Positions 1 to 12,311 of a DNA stretch of 64,000 nt are shown in pieces. Under the pieces are notes generated by a model. The model did no database searches, was not told the DNA's origin, and was given only the letters and a program-made list of their open reading frames with translations. The position numbers and the translations under genes were made by a program. The stretch spans positions 66,823,067-66,887,066 of the forward strand of contig OX359245.1 of NCBI GenBank assembly GCA_947179485.1, read 5' to 3'. This DNA comes from Allacma fusca. Its lineage: Eukaryota > Arthropoda > Collembola > Symphypleona > Sminthuridae. Position 1 is the stretch's first letter, and each line of letters opens with the position of its first letter.

Positions 1-873
1 CATCAAATACAATTAAAAATAAAACTATTTACCGTCTGTAGAGTTCAAGAGAATCAAGTCAGTTAATTTGTCATCGTTGTTCTGAAATTTCGGATTCGGA
101 ATTCATTGACGTTTCTTTTGAAGTCAGAAATAAGTGGAATAACGAAAGAGCAGCCACTTTTTAGATCACATGGAGTACTGAGACTGTTTAACTCAATTAA
201 ACCGTAGGGTCAGGATGTGGTTTGTTCATTCTTGCGAATATGGACGGAAGAAATCCTTCTGCACATGTTCCAAGGAATTTGGAATGTCATATTGGGATAA
301 TATTTTATTTTATTAGGTTTCAGCCTAAAAAATGTTAAAACAAATTTTTAGCGAAATAGGTCGAGTAGTTTTGGAGGAAAACTGGGACAAACAGACCCAC
401 GGATAACATTATTTTACTGTATAAGGGAGTTGACACACCCCCTAAAAATTAAATTGGGCTTGAATTGACTATAGACTATCAATTATTATGAGGTAGTGAT
501 AACTTCCTACACGTTTACGTTAGTCATACAATTCGCACGAAACCCTTATCACTTATACAGTAGCGAGAATTGACTGTAAAAAATCGTATGAACTTATTCT
601 TTTTTGGAAAAATAATTAGGTAAACACAAAATAAAGCATTCACGGACTGCAACGAATTACACCCTAAAAATAATTCCAAATCGGCGCAAATGGTTCGGTA
701 AAATCTAATTTAAATATATAGTTATTATTGCATTGAATGAAAATATGTAAGATCAATTTGAATGCATATTGTATACAATCACAATAAATTACAAACAGCA
801 CATGCAATTGTATTGTAACAGTAATGTTATGTTTCCTCATACGATGAATCATATTCACAATTGGGTTTACCAA
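1..873. other. Intergenic, 3' flank of first EcKinase gene
   Basis: AT-rich sequence with no reading frame, repeat or RNA that I can support. It probably holds the 3' UTR and downstream flank of the minus-strand kinase gene that ends at 874. Confidence 0.5.
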
Positions 874-2496
874 CTACAAAACCCCATCTTCAACCATTTC
901 CGAGAAGACACCTAACAATCGTCTTTTTAAAATGGGATTTTCCTTTTTGGATTTTGAAAGCCCTGCAAAAAAATTAGCACCAGCCTCAAAGGCATTCGTT
1001 GACTTCCCCTTCTGTTCCTCAGTATTTGCGGCAGAGTCTAAATTAGTGAGTTCGTCTGGGCTTTTAAGCATAATTGGTAATCCAATACAACTCATGACGG
1101 CCCCAACTACTTTGGCCCGGTGAAATCTTCGGTTAAATTCTTCCCAACTCCATCCGGGTAAGTAGGGGACGGAAAACTGATCACAAATTCGGGTGAATGT
1201 GTCGTAGTAAACGCGAAGGAAGGAATTCAAATGCTTTTTCCGTACTTCAGGATCCAAACTTACATAAAGAGTGTAACAAATGTCACAGAAGGGATCCTCC
1301 TCATTAGTGATCTGGAAGTCCACAAATAATACTTCAACAGGCCAGCCGGTTTGCTCATCGTATCGGAACATCATATTGTTACTCCAGGCATCCCCATGAA
1401 GTGCAACTTTCCAAGGTTCTAAAAATTGCAAGCTAATTTAGCACAACATAATCTTGTATTCATAATCGTATGTAAAAAATCCGATTTATACCCCAAATAA
1501 ATTGTTTATTTAGGCATATTATTTACCTTCATTCTCAACCGATGGAAGGGGCTTTTTCAAAATGTTGTCCTTGGTATGTCCCAATGCTGTCTGGCCGTAT
1601 TCAAAACTCCAGTAAAGACCTCCACTAGACTTTTGTATTGATTGTAGGTACTCAATGGCTTTCACTTCCTCCGGATGATCCTTGAGTATTTGCTTGCACA
1701 TGAGGAAGTTAGCATCAGTTAAAGGCTGCACCATCTTGATCATTATATCGAAATGTTGCTTCAAAAAGGGGAACTTCCCTGTCAGACTTTGGATCCCGGT
1801 CTTGCATTTATAGGCCCAGGATAAAGCGTGAAGCTTGGCTTGAGCCTCAATAACTAAATAGTAGTGGTTGAGGTCAAAGCCCAAAAACCTATCACGAAGG
1901 CGATACTCCCCGTTCGATTTTGCACGCAAATCCGGCATTATGATGTTATTATCCACGGCTTTGAACGGGGTAGGCAAATCTATCAGAACAAATGGTTCGA
2001 ATTGTTTGAAACTCAAATATTAACTCAATCTCGAGTACAAACTTGAATTTCGAGAATAAACTTGAATTTTTAGAGCAAATTTGAGCCGCCAGAGTGAGCT
2101 TCAAAATAGAGTGTCAATTCAGTACTTACTTTTACGTTCTTCGGCTGAAATAAAATGACCGTGAATTATAGATGGAGCAGGTATCTTAATTACACTTTCC
2201 AAACCAAGATCCTCTTGAAACTTTAATAATGCAGGGAACAGCGTTTTGTACACTTCCAGCTCTACATTGAAAGAGCCTCCAGCATCCAGAAATTCCTGCC
2301 GACTGGCATTGATTGGATAGCATTTAATGACAATACTTTGGGGCTCATCTTCCCCTGCTGTCCACACGTCCACACTGTGCATTTCACAAGTGTACCCATC
2401 GCCTAAATTTGAGCCGGGCTTTACCTGAAATTTTTCAATGGACTGTTTAAGAGCAGACTCCAAAAATTCCTTCGTTATTCCAGCTTCGTTTGCCAT
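874..2496 (-). CDS. EcKinase / CHK-like small-molecule kinase, copy 1
   Basis: Three exons on the minus strand: 2130-2496, 1527-1979 and 874-1418. All borders are GT-AG and the frame closes to about 454 residues. The ATG gives MANEAG; a TTG three codons upstream is not needed. Visible kinase-fold landmarks are a glycine-loop-like GDGYTCEM, the putative ATP-binding lysine in SIVIKCYP, a helix-C-like FNVELEVY, the AKLHALSW block typical of the family, the catalytic loop HGDAWSNNMMF (Brenner motif) and VDFQ in place of DFG. Members of this arthropod family (PF02958) phosphorylate ecdysteroids at hydroxyl groups or are thought to conjugate xenobiotics; the substrate here is unknown. The protein has no signal peptide, so it is probably cytosolic. 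It is a tandem paralogue of the gene at 5162-6733. Family call is strong, substrate is inference. Confidence 0.9.
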
Positions 2497-5161
2497 CGCA
2501 AACAATTATAAATTAGTTTGAAATAGGAACACAATGAAATTAAATTCAAAATATGTGGTACACGGTTAGAACACAGAACCGAGACTCTGATCACGGAGCT
2601 TGTCCAAGAAGGAGTAACAACATGCAAATGTGTATTTTTATTATGTGGATTGAAGTAGGATTTTGGTAATGTAAGTCAACTGTTTTTGCTATTCTCCTCA
2701 AGGCCATTTCAACTGGGCGTGCAATAAAACCCAATGCTTCAAGTGTTGAATATAGATTCACTGAAGGTCGTAGCAATTCAAGCTTAAATGATTTGTCATG
2801 TGCATATTCCCTTTTTTTTATCAGTACCGATTAGCTTTCCTTTTTGTCGCACTTTTTTTTAATTGAAGTTCGGACCTGCTTGAGAGAATGAATATTGTGG
2901 GATCCTTCTTGCATGCAATTCATATGTTCATATGTTAATCGGCTGCTGACACTGATATAATATTAGTTCATTGTATTGTAACTATAAGTATGTCTGGAAT
3001 TGTTAGCGTAATTGCTTGTGATACTAATATTACGCACTTGAAAAATAAATAAAGAAAATTTGTTTCTGCGATAGCCTTACGTGTTGTTACAGATTGTTGT
3101 GACAGTTGAAACTAAAAGTTGTGACATCTCTTTTCTAAGTATATGAGCAACATCTGTTCGTATGTACTGTTTCCATTGTGTAGTAATTATGTAATTAAAT
3201 GAACTTGCCGAGTAAAGAATACATTTTATGCTCAAATTATGATTTTTAGGTTTTTTTATTTCAGAAAATTCGCCCATTCACATCCCTGTCTATGGTTGGA
3301 CTTCATAATCTGTTATAGGTACTGCCGCAGATAATTAAGTTCAAGCGTTACTACTATTTTAACTCTTTTTTTCTTAGCTGAGCTGAGGAAACGTTGAGTT
3401 GAAGGTAACCTGTGATTACAATAATCTTCCTGTTGAAGCTTTTTCTGCTTGTCCACAGCCGTCATTGCATTGTTTACCATTTCCGGGTTACGCGTGCAGC
3501 TTGTCTTCCGTTACGTATCATCCCTATCATTACTCTTCCCTTACGTAATATTCTGTGGAATAATAATTGTATCCTAAATATTGAATTTAATTTTTTTTAT
3601 CCTTTTTATGCAATGAATGCGTACTCACTCCAGGACCGAGTTTTCAAGTAATTTTGAAGAACTGGACTGAATTTAACCACAATTAATTTGGTCGAATGAA
3701 ATCATTCAACTACCAAAATAATTCTCGCCGTAACATTCGTGTAATAAAAAATGTCGTTACATACCCTACATAAGCACATTAAAACAATGTCAGTTACACT
3801 AATTGTAAATATCCCTCTTTAATAGAATAATTCGTCTTGAGAAATTCGTCACAATATTCAGGTTTGAGTAAGTTGTTGAGACTTACGACCTGCTTTTTCT
3901 ATCAATGGTAGTAATAGTTAGTATATAGAGTAAACATATCTTGAACGTAATTATTACAAAAAGTTTTGTTTTATTGTCAAATTTGTAAACAATTCATTTT
4001 CTTCCTTCATCCCTGTAGCTACAAGGGTAATAATTTTGAAGCAAATTATAGTAAACGCTAAATGAGTTTACCCATGAAATTTGCTACAACTCGAGGATTG
4101 TGACAAAGTTATAAGACTGCCAGATATGCCAAGGAAAACTTCCCCATCGGTAATTTCTTCAAATGTTATTGTTATTATGCTCGTCAAGATACATTTCTTT
4201 CACCATGTTTTGATCCGGTATTTTCAATTCATGTCCACAATTCGCGGCTTACAGGTAGATATACGCAATAGCTCTCTGAAAAGCCTTCAAAATTTTCGAC
4301 CAACTAGCGTTAAAACTTACAATTAGTGCACATTAAATACTGCTGTCAAAATTCAAAAAGGAAGACAAATTCTAAAAAGTCTACATTATCTTACGTTTTG
4401 AACCTTGACGTCAAAATTGACACAGGTCGCTAATTATGAGTCAATTTTGAATTACCTGGAATCAAATTCCCGGTGTTCCCTGATAGGTCGACCAAAATTC
4501 GTAACGTTCATGACAATGGAACGTTCCTCCGTAAACTGATCATGAAGTTTAACTTTCCATATTGACAAGGATTGTACAAGGTTGTTCCATAGGTACTTTT
4601 AGTTTCAAATCAAAACAACAGCCAATTATGCGGGAATCAACTCATAACTTTTCTACGCGTGTTTGCTGAAAATACTCAAATATTTTCTATATTTAAAAAT
4701 TTCAAGTTACCAAAAAAATTCAAATGCAATAGTTCTTCCCGTATCATGCTTCGAGTAATTTTTGAGAACTTTTACTTGACACGATACTCGATTATAAATT
4801 AAGTGCAAATACTGCCCGAATTACTTGACCCGAGAGTGTACAAGTACATATTTTATCCTGATTCCGTACTTAACCCGTACTCGTACTCTTACTTGAAATT
4901 CGAGTAAGTACTCCAACTCGTGTGGAGCTCTGCTACTATCGCACCCTTTTCAAATGTTTTTATTGTGAAACCAAAATCAAATTTAAATGGAAAAATATAA
5001 GTTCGAGTTAGCTTAATCAGTAACGTATTTTATCATCGAAATGCATTGTTTTAAAAATACGCGAATAGATATTACATAAAAGTTCACAAAATTCAAAACG
5101 CTTGTAATTAAAGTACGACACTAGCATTATATGTTTTATTTTTCCTGATGAGGTTGGCCAA
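2497..5161. other. Intergenic between the two EcKinase genes
   Basis: No gene seen. The part at about 2640-3060 resembles about 6880-7280 upstream of the second kinase gene (for example the shared block around GAATATTGTGGGATC versus GAATATTATGGAATT). The duplication therefore carried upstream sequence as well as the coding exons. A decayed hAT-like element end lies at 4745-4932. Confidence 0.5.
4745..4932 (-). mobile_element. Fragment of hAT-like element with CGAGTA-type subterminal repeats
   Basis: Read on the minus strand from 4932, the sequence starts CAGAGCTCCACACGAG and continues with many short ACTCG/CGAGTA/AGTACGGGT motifs. The start resembles the CAG-type termini of the two complete hAT-like elements in this window. 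No matching other end or 8-bp target-site duplication was found, so this is a truncated or decayed copy. At 4881-4907 it holds one unit closely related to the 25-bp repeat of the large array at 13724-16695. Its sequence further inward also matches the sequence just beyond that array. Confidence 0.6.
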
Positions 5162-6733
5162 CTACAATATTCCATCTTCAACCATCTCCCTGAAAATAGC
5201 TAGTAATCGGTTTTTCAAAATTGGATTTTCTTTATTAGATTTTGACAACCCCGCAAAAAAGGTAGCACCAGCCTCCATCGCATCCGTGGACTTCCCCTTC
5301 TGTTCCTCCGCATCCGCAGCGGAGTCTAAATTAGTGAGTTCATCCGGACTTTTAAGTATTATTGGCAATAAAATGCAACTCATCATTGCTCCAATCACTT
5401 TGGCCCGGTGGAATCTTCGGTTAAACTCCTCCCAGCTCCATCCGGGCAAGTAAGGGATGGAGAGCTGATCACAGATTCGGGTGAAGGTGTCGTAATAAAC
5501 GCGCAAGAAAGAATTCAAATGCTTTTTCCGAACTTCGGGAGCCACACTCGCATAAAGAGTGTAACAAATATCCGAGACGGGGTCCCCCTCATTACTCATC
5601 TGGAAGTCTACAAATAAAACTTCAACAGGCCGGTCCGTTTGCTCATCATATCGGAACATCATGTTATTACTCCAGGCATCCCCATGCAACACAACATTCC
5701 ACGGCTCTAAAAATTCCACAATAATTTAAAACCACATATTCATTTATTCATAATATAATTCAAAATGGATTCATGCCCTAATCAAGTGATAATCCAGAAA
5801 TATTTACCTTCATTCTCAACGGATGGAAGAGGCTTTTTCAAAACGTTGTCCTTCGTATGTCCCAACTCTGTCTGGCCATATTCAAAATTCCAATAAAGTC
5901 CTCCACTTGATTTCTGTATTGATTGCAGGTACTCAATTGCTTTCACTTCCTCCGGATGTTCCACCAGTATTTGTTTGCTCACAAGGAAGTTCGCATCGAT
6001 TAAAGGCTGCATCATTCGGATCATCATATCGAACTTTGGCTTCAAAAAGGGGAATTTCTCTGTCAGATTTTGGATCCCTGTTTTGCATTTATATGCCCAG
6101 GATAATGCGTGAAGCTTGGCTTGAGCCTCAATAACCAAATAGTAGTGGTTGAGGTCAAAGCCCAAAAACCTATCACGAAGACGGTACTCCCCGTTGGATT
6201 TGACCCGTAAGTCCGGCATTATGATGTTATTATCAACGGCTTTGAACGGGATAGGCAAATCTGATGGGAAAATATACCAATTGTAAAAATTTTTTTAAAT
6301 ACATAAATTTACGTCCTTTATTATAATTTATAACGCGATTGAGGCTATTGTTAACCCGATACTTACTTTTACGTTCTCCAGGTGAAAAGAAATGACCGTG
6401 AATCATTGGTGGAGCCGGTACCTCAATTACGCTTTCCACACCGGTGTCCTCCTGGCATTTTACTAATTCAGGAAACAAAGTTTTGTACATTTCCAGCTCT
6501 ATTTTAAAAGAGCCCCCGGCATCCAGAATTTCTTGCCGACTGGCATGGGTTGGGTAGCATTTAATGACAATACTTTGGGGCTCATCTTTCCCTACTGTCC
6601 ACACGTCCACACTGTGCATTTCACAAGTGTACCCATCGCCTAAATTCGAGCCAGGCTTTACTTGAAATTTCTCAATGGGTTGTTTCAGGGCAGACTCCAG
6701 GAATTCCTTCGTGATTCCAGAGTCATTTGCCAT
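5162..6733 (-). CDS. EcKinase / CHK-like small-molecule kinase, copy 2
   Basis: Three minus-strand exons, 6367-6733, 5808-6260 and 5162-5706, with the same lengths (367, 453, 545 nt) and phases as copy 1, giving about 454 residues. The same motifs are intact: GDGYTCEM, SIVIKCYP, FKIELEMY, AKLHALSW, HGDAWSNNMMF and VDFQ. Predicted role is ATP-dependent phosphorylation of an ecdysteroid or other small hydroxylated compound in the cytosol (PF02958 family knowledge). Divergence from copy 1 is spread over the protein (for example WTAGEDE versus WTVGKDE), with no stops or frameshifts, so both copies look functional. Start chosen at the ATG giving MANDSG, equivalent to copy 1. Confidence 0.9.
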
Positions 6734-9121
6734 TGCAAGCAATTAAAAATTAGCTTCAGGTGCGAATACCACAAAAGTAAATGCAAATTATCACAAGAGA
6801 GGAACAGAGAAGAGAGCCTGTGCACGCGAAGCTTGTCCCAGCAGGAGGAGGAAAACACATTGGTCCATTTAATTTGACGCAGGTTTATGTAATGTAAGTG
6901 ATATAATTTTGTTGTTTGCCTTACAACGACCTTTCATTTGGGCGAGCATTCAAACTCATGGTTCAAGCGTGGAATAGGGACGTCGAAGGTCATATTAATT
7001 TAAAGCTGCAATGAAAAGTGTAATGTGCAAATATTCCTTTTTATCATGAGCGATTGGCTTTGATTTTTTTTCACAATATTTTCTATCAAGCTTGTGCCTG
7101 CGTGAGGGTAGGAATATTATGGAATTTTTCTTGTATGGAGTTGATGATCATGTTGATCGGCTGCTGACAACCATGTATTCTGTAATTTTCTATTTTGTAG
7201 CTATAAGTGTGTAAGAGATTGTTTGTTGAAATACTTGTGACAAGCTAGTGTGACAACACTTGAAAAATTAATTTAAGGCAGCAGGTTTGATGTTTGACAT
7301 TCCATTAGGTACAACGTGCTGTCATTATCAAAGCACTTGATGAAAAAATAAAAACACTAGTGAAGAAAGGAACCCATAGTAGAAAAAATAGCAACACAAT
7401 AATAAGACTGACAATTGTGCTCGTTTGAACGTGTTTTCCCGTGTAAAGGAGAACGTTTTCAGGGCAACGCTCTTAGCAAGGCCAAGCCAGGGGTTGGATT
7501 TTTTTTGGAAGACGGGAAGATTTTTCCCTAGGAAAAAAACATTCTCACGGGGAAAATAATTTAGTCAGGGAAAATTTCATATGGAAGGGTAATTGGTGAG
7601 CATGGATTTTGAAATTAGTTGAATTCTTGAAAGAATGCTGACAACTTTTAGGGAAATTTGTTCAGTGAACAGGGATTTTTATATTAATTGACTTTTCTTA
7701 ACAGGGATTTTCGAATATGCAGATGTGTGGTAGGTCAAAATGATTTGTGAACGGTAATGTTCTTATTACCATTAGGCTACGCGCCTGTTAATTGTCATCT
7801 TCATTTGAGAAACTAGAACACAACAAAGATTTTCATCGGATTGCTAATTATAACAATCACGGCATTTGGACCGTAAAAAATGAATTCTTTCAGTTTTAAA
7901 ATTTCAAAAACAAATGCAATTACAAATAAAATACTTAAATTAATGTCATATATTTGTCGTCAATGGGGAGTTTCTCGTCAAAATTTAAAAAACATGAGAC
8001 ACATTTTCTCCAATATGTATTCATCCAAGTGGTGTTTCCAGGGAGATGTTTTTCTTCTCATTTTATTTGAAATCTAGTTCAAAGCATGTGACAAGTATGG
8101 AATAATTATTTATATTTTGTACGTCGGGCAATTCTTACTGTAATAAAACAACAAAACTTAAAAACAATATCACCAAAAAAGTTTTCAGATTACTATTTTT
8201 ATTATTTGTATATTTTATTATGATAATTTTTTTCTCCGCCTTTATTGAACAATAAAATACTTCATTGTAATTTTCACAAAATCCATCGACAAAACACAGT
8301 TTTATTCAATTTCACTTAACGAGACAATCACAAAACGCAAGTTGTTTACTTTTGGGTATGAGCCAATAAATTTGAAAGCGAATAAAGAGTTTGAAAAATG
8401 TAAATGAAAACCTCCAACAATAAAACTTATGATCAAAAGTTGAAAAACATCTTACTTGTCTTAATGTTAAAGCAAAAAGCCCTAATTTTTGGTTCTACTG
8501 TAATAAGAATTAATTTGGTATAGATTCTTTGTTAACAATTTGAGCAAGTGTAAACGTACAAGTATTTTTGAACATATGGCATTTTCAAAACAATTGAAAA
8601 AGTGGTAGAAACTTGGTGTAGCTTGGACAAATTATCATGTACTGCAAAATCCTCTTCAGATTCTGAACTAGTTACCTTGATATTAAAATATTTGAAATAA
8701 AAATTTCACTCATTAATCACATAAAATTCTTTAGCATAGCATAAAAATCCCCAGCGATGGTTTCTCGCGATTCATGTAAGACAATAAGGCCATTATTCGA
8801 TTTATAGGAATTTTATTTTGATCAAGTAAGGACAAAAATTACAAACATTTCCCATCATTTTCCATCAAATGAAAATAGAATAAGGGTTACAATTGACTAA
8901 TTAAGCAACAATTTCTTACAAATACCAGAATGTTTTTCCCAACGGTGCAAATATGAATAGTTAATCAATTCAAGTTTTCTACATTCCGACTTATTTCGTG
9001 TAAAATAATAGAAAGCCATTAAGAATTCAAGGCTCGTAGTTATAATTTCACATCTACATTTCGAGTTGCCTGATACATTTTCTGTTCATTTCGCTCAAGA
9101 TTGTGGTCTCACTCAAAGCCA
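6734..9121. other. Intergenic; contains duplicated upstream region of SPH gene 1
   Basis: No coding sequence supported. From about 8088 onward the sequence is clearly homologous to the region upstream of the second SPH gene (from about 17476), including a shared stretch around GAGCAAGTGTAAACGTACAA. A looser match of 7480-7700 to 17160-17300 suggests that the duplicated unit starts further left. Long A/T runs are common. Confidence 0.55.
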
Positions 9122-9685
9122 ATGATTGTTTTCATACTGATTTTATTTTGGCAGACTTTCCTGGGTACGATTATATATCACTTGTTAATAAGCGTAACAT
9201 TAATGCTTTGTATTTACCATATATTTGAAACAAATTAAATTTGTAATTGAAATTGCAGGTGACGGTGACAGTTATGCCGTGACACATCGGCTCTCTGAAA
9301 TGATCTGCACAAGCTACAGTAGCAAAAACTTTGGTAAGGTTTCACCAGATTCTTCAAGTTCATCGAAACCTTGTGCAGTTGCAATTAAATCTGGAAACAG
9401 TTGGGAGTACAAGTCCTGTCGTATGTTGTAACTTATTATTAATTTTCTTCTAATGACATTACCCTAAATAAAATTTACAAGTGCTATTATAACAGGCGTC
9501 TCTAACAGGATCAGTTAAATGCTAAATGTAATTACATGTTACAATGGGACAGCGAAGCCTGCTAGATTGCACCTGAGGAATACACTTTTAGAACCTTTTT
9601 TTCTGTACCTTGAACTTGATGCAGAAAGGGAAGTTTCAATTTACAAAAATTGACACTTATATTGACATTTCCATGCCAGCGCCCA
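8088..9685 (+). repeat. Segmental duplication, left copy (pairs with about 17476-19360)
   Basis: Upstream flank, exon 1, exon 2 and the start of intron 2 of SPH1 align with the same parts of SPH2, offset by about 9.4 kb near the left end and 9.7 kb at the exons. Similarity continues through about 9685. After that SPH1 carries roughly 1.4 kb that is absent from SPH2, and similarity resumes at about 11072 (TTTTTTGGCCATTCC versus TTTTTTGGACATTTC). This shows a tandem duplication that included the promoter region, followed by an insertion in intron 2 of SPH1 or a loss in SPH2. Confidence 0.7.
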
Positions 9686-12311
9686 CAGAATTTTAATTGT
9701 GCGGAAATGGCTTTGCAATGCAAGCAAAGTTTTAACTAAAATCAGAAATCCTTTATACTAATTTGACAGTGATTGTCATGATGGCGATGGCAGTTGTCAA
9801 TTATGTATATGACATGTTGAAGCATAGCGGTTCATTTTTTTCTTTCATTCAAGCGAAAAAAAGTATTTGATTTTTAATATCAAGCATTTTTTGCTTGAAT
9901 GAAATAAAAAAAATTGAAAATTATTTGTTTCTAGAATTTCTTTTTTGTTGACCTGGCCAGGCTTAAGTTATAGTAACCAAAAAAATGTTAAAATAACTTA
10001 AGCCTGACCAAGTCAACAAAAAATAATGCCATTTTAGATTACAAAAAATATAATAAAATAAAAAACAGAAAAGAAAAATACTGCAATGCTAAACAAACAG
10101 TTACCAACAAATTACTATCTTGAATCTTGGAATAATAATTATTATTGTTTTGCCTAATTTAAATCAACTACCAATTGCTTATTGTGTACACCTTTGAATA
10201 TTTAGTACAGTGTGGCTTTTAACCCCCACAATTAAATTCTAACTTTGGATAAGTTGTCCATCAACACATGTCAGACATGCAATTAATTAAAATGAAGTGT
10301 TGAAATGCGTCTTTTCCTAGAATCAAAGCGTTCATTCAAATATTTTGTGACCATTTCTAAAATTTTTAGTAAAGTTGTCCAGCATAATGCATATTAACAG
10401 GGACATTTTCGAAGCAAGGCTGTCTAACAAACGTTTGAACAGCTTAAATAGTTTAATTGTTAACGTTTTAAACGTACCTCGTATACCCATTATTTATCAC
10501 AACAGCATTTGATTATTTAACAAAATATTTATGCCCCGCAACAGCAGATTAATTTAAAAACAGTTCCAAAATTTACTTTTTGACAACCGACTTACGGGCA
10601 TCCTAACATAATTTAAAAAACAACTAATCCGAAATTGACCCAAATTAGTGCTAATGATGCTAACATAAATTCGATGCGTTTATTTTTGTTGATGATGGGT
10701 TGTAAACCTCCGTGCTAGTTTCCATACGATTTTTGCTTATTGTAAAAACAGATAAAGCAGCAGCGGCTACATGCAAAATGTTGTAAAAAGAATGATTACT
10801 AAATATTAGGTAATTTCTTAAATAGGCTAGAAACGGGGATAATGGCATAACTAAACCCCCTTCCTGTTATGATTATTTATCTGTTTGGTATTTTAAGTAA
10901 TAATTCTGCGTAAAAATTACGGCAAAAAATTAATCAAAGGTATTTGTATACATTTATAACACTATTGTTGCATTCAAGTAATTATTAAAACTAAAACTAA
11001 TTGCTGCCAGACTTCCCATCCGCCTCGGCGGATGGCTTGATTGCTAGTAACACTATAATTGAGCACCATTTAATTTTTTGGCCATTCCAATGACGAATAA
11101 AAATTTAACATTTAATGACTGTAAAGTATTTACTTAAGAAAGATTATTTGCATCAACGTGTATTGTAATTTGTATTTACTTAACAAAATATTACAAAAAT
11201 AGGCTCTGCTGTACCAAGATCAGACACCGGTGGTAGTAATTATTCTAATTCTGAAGATACCCAGCCTGGAAAAGAGCCCAAAATTCAGAAGGGATGGGAA
11301 GCGGAAGCTTACAGCTACCCTTTCATAGTGTATGTAACTCGAAATGGCTCTAATCGGGCGGGTGAATCTCACGGTATAATATACAACCAATACACAATCA
11401 TTGCATCAAATGCGTTACCAATAAATTGGACGGATAGTATTCGTGTGCAAATGGGGAAGCACGATGTTACCAAACGTGAAAATTCTGAGCAATTGCGCTT
11501 TATTTGCGATGTCTCGGTCCATCCCAACAAGTAGGTGTATATGCAATAGCAGTTCAGTCTACTTTTTGTTCGATTCAATTGACATTTACAACATTTACAA
11601 TTAACATTACACCTGGTAGAAGCAATATCAAATGAAATGACACTTAAATACTAAATTCAAAAGAACTGACTAATGTCTAATTATGTATTCCATGATTGTC
11701 GTATTTTTGATTAATAGTATCACAGGGGATTTTAATTCTTTCCACTTGATACACCTTTACGACCCTATAACGTTCAATGATTTTGTTCGTCCAGCATCGT
11801 TATATCAAAAGTCTGGTTCGGAAACAATTTCAAATGAATGTTACGTAGCTGGCTGGGGTAAACTTGAAAAAGATAAATCGACGAATGTTCTGAACGAGGT
11901 GAAAGTAAACGTCACAAGCGATTGTGACAACAAACCTGGCCAATTATGTACTCCACGTGGGGGACCAAACGTATATTGTTATGTAAGACCTTTTAACGTT
12001 TCAAAATGAGCGACCTATTTCAGTAGATATTCCTTGTTTTTTAAAAAATATTCAGGCACCAAGATCAATTTGTAAGAAAGGATTAATGACAATGTATTTT
12101 ACAGGGTGATGTTGGCGGACCACTTGTTTGCTCAAGTAATGGCAAAATGTTTGTAAGAGGTGTGAATGCTGGTGACAACGCAAAAGATTGTAAATCAGAC
12201 TTTCCAACATATTTCTTTCATTTCAATAAATCACACGTCATTGACTGGGTTGAATCGGAGTATCAGAAACGTTTGGAGAAATGTCGACCGGAATGTTCAA
12301 GTTCGAAGTGA
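9122..12311 (+). CDS. Secreted trypsin-like serine protease homologue, SPH1 (no catalytic triad)
   Basis: Five exons: 9122-9164, 9259-9420, 11203-11530, 11718-11982 and 12105-12311, closing to 334 residues. Exon 1 codes a signal peptide (MIVFILILFWQTFLG). Exon 2 codes a small region with three cysteines (SEMIC, KPC, YKSC) that I do not recognise and that is conserved in the two paralogues. Exons 3-5 hold a trypsin-fold domain: a relic activation site K|IQKG, then PFIVYVT, LIHLYDPITFNDF, the CYVAGWGK block, and CYGDVGGPLVC. His57 is lost (TIIASNA for TAAHC, cysteines also gone), Asp102 is replaced (SFHLIHL) and Ser195 is Val. It cannot be a conventional protease. Such homologues usually act as cofactors or binding proteins in haemolymph cascades (family knowledge). 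AATAAA at 12316 follows the stop closely. Confidence 0.85.
9843..10020. repeat. Two adjacent inverted repeats (hairpins) in intron 2 of SPH1
   Basis: First pair: TTCATTCAAGC at about 9844 and its complement GCTTGAATGAA ending near 9903. Second pair: TTGTTGACCTGGCCAGG with the continuing CTTAAGTTAT (about 9946-9971) against ATAACTTAAGCC (from about 9993) with TGACCAAGTCAACAA following, a nearly perfect arm of about 27 bp with a loop of about 20 bp. They lie inside the roughly 1.4 kb that SPH1 has and SPH2 lacks, so they are probably mobile-element remains. Confidence 0.6.
11018..11037. repeat. Short perfect palindrome in SPH1 intron 2
   Basis: CCATCCGCC-TC-GGCGGATGG: nine-base arms around a two-base centre, GC-rich in an AT-rich intron. 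Function unknown. It sits near the right edge of the SPH1-specific insertion. Confidence 0.6.

Noticed and set aside
2497-2505. Upstream start giving three extra residues (MFA) for EcKinase copy 1, and the similar MLA for copy 2
   Set aside because: These begin with TTG; the ATG codons at 2496 and 6733 give the better starts.
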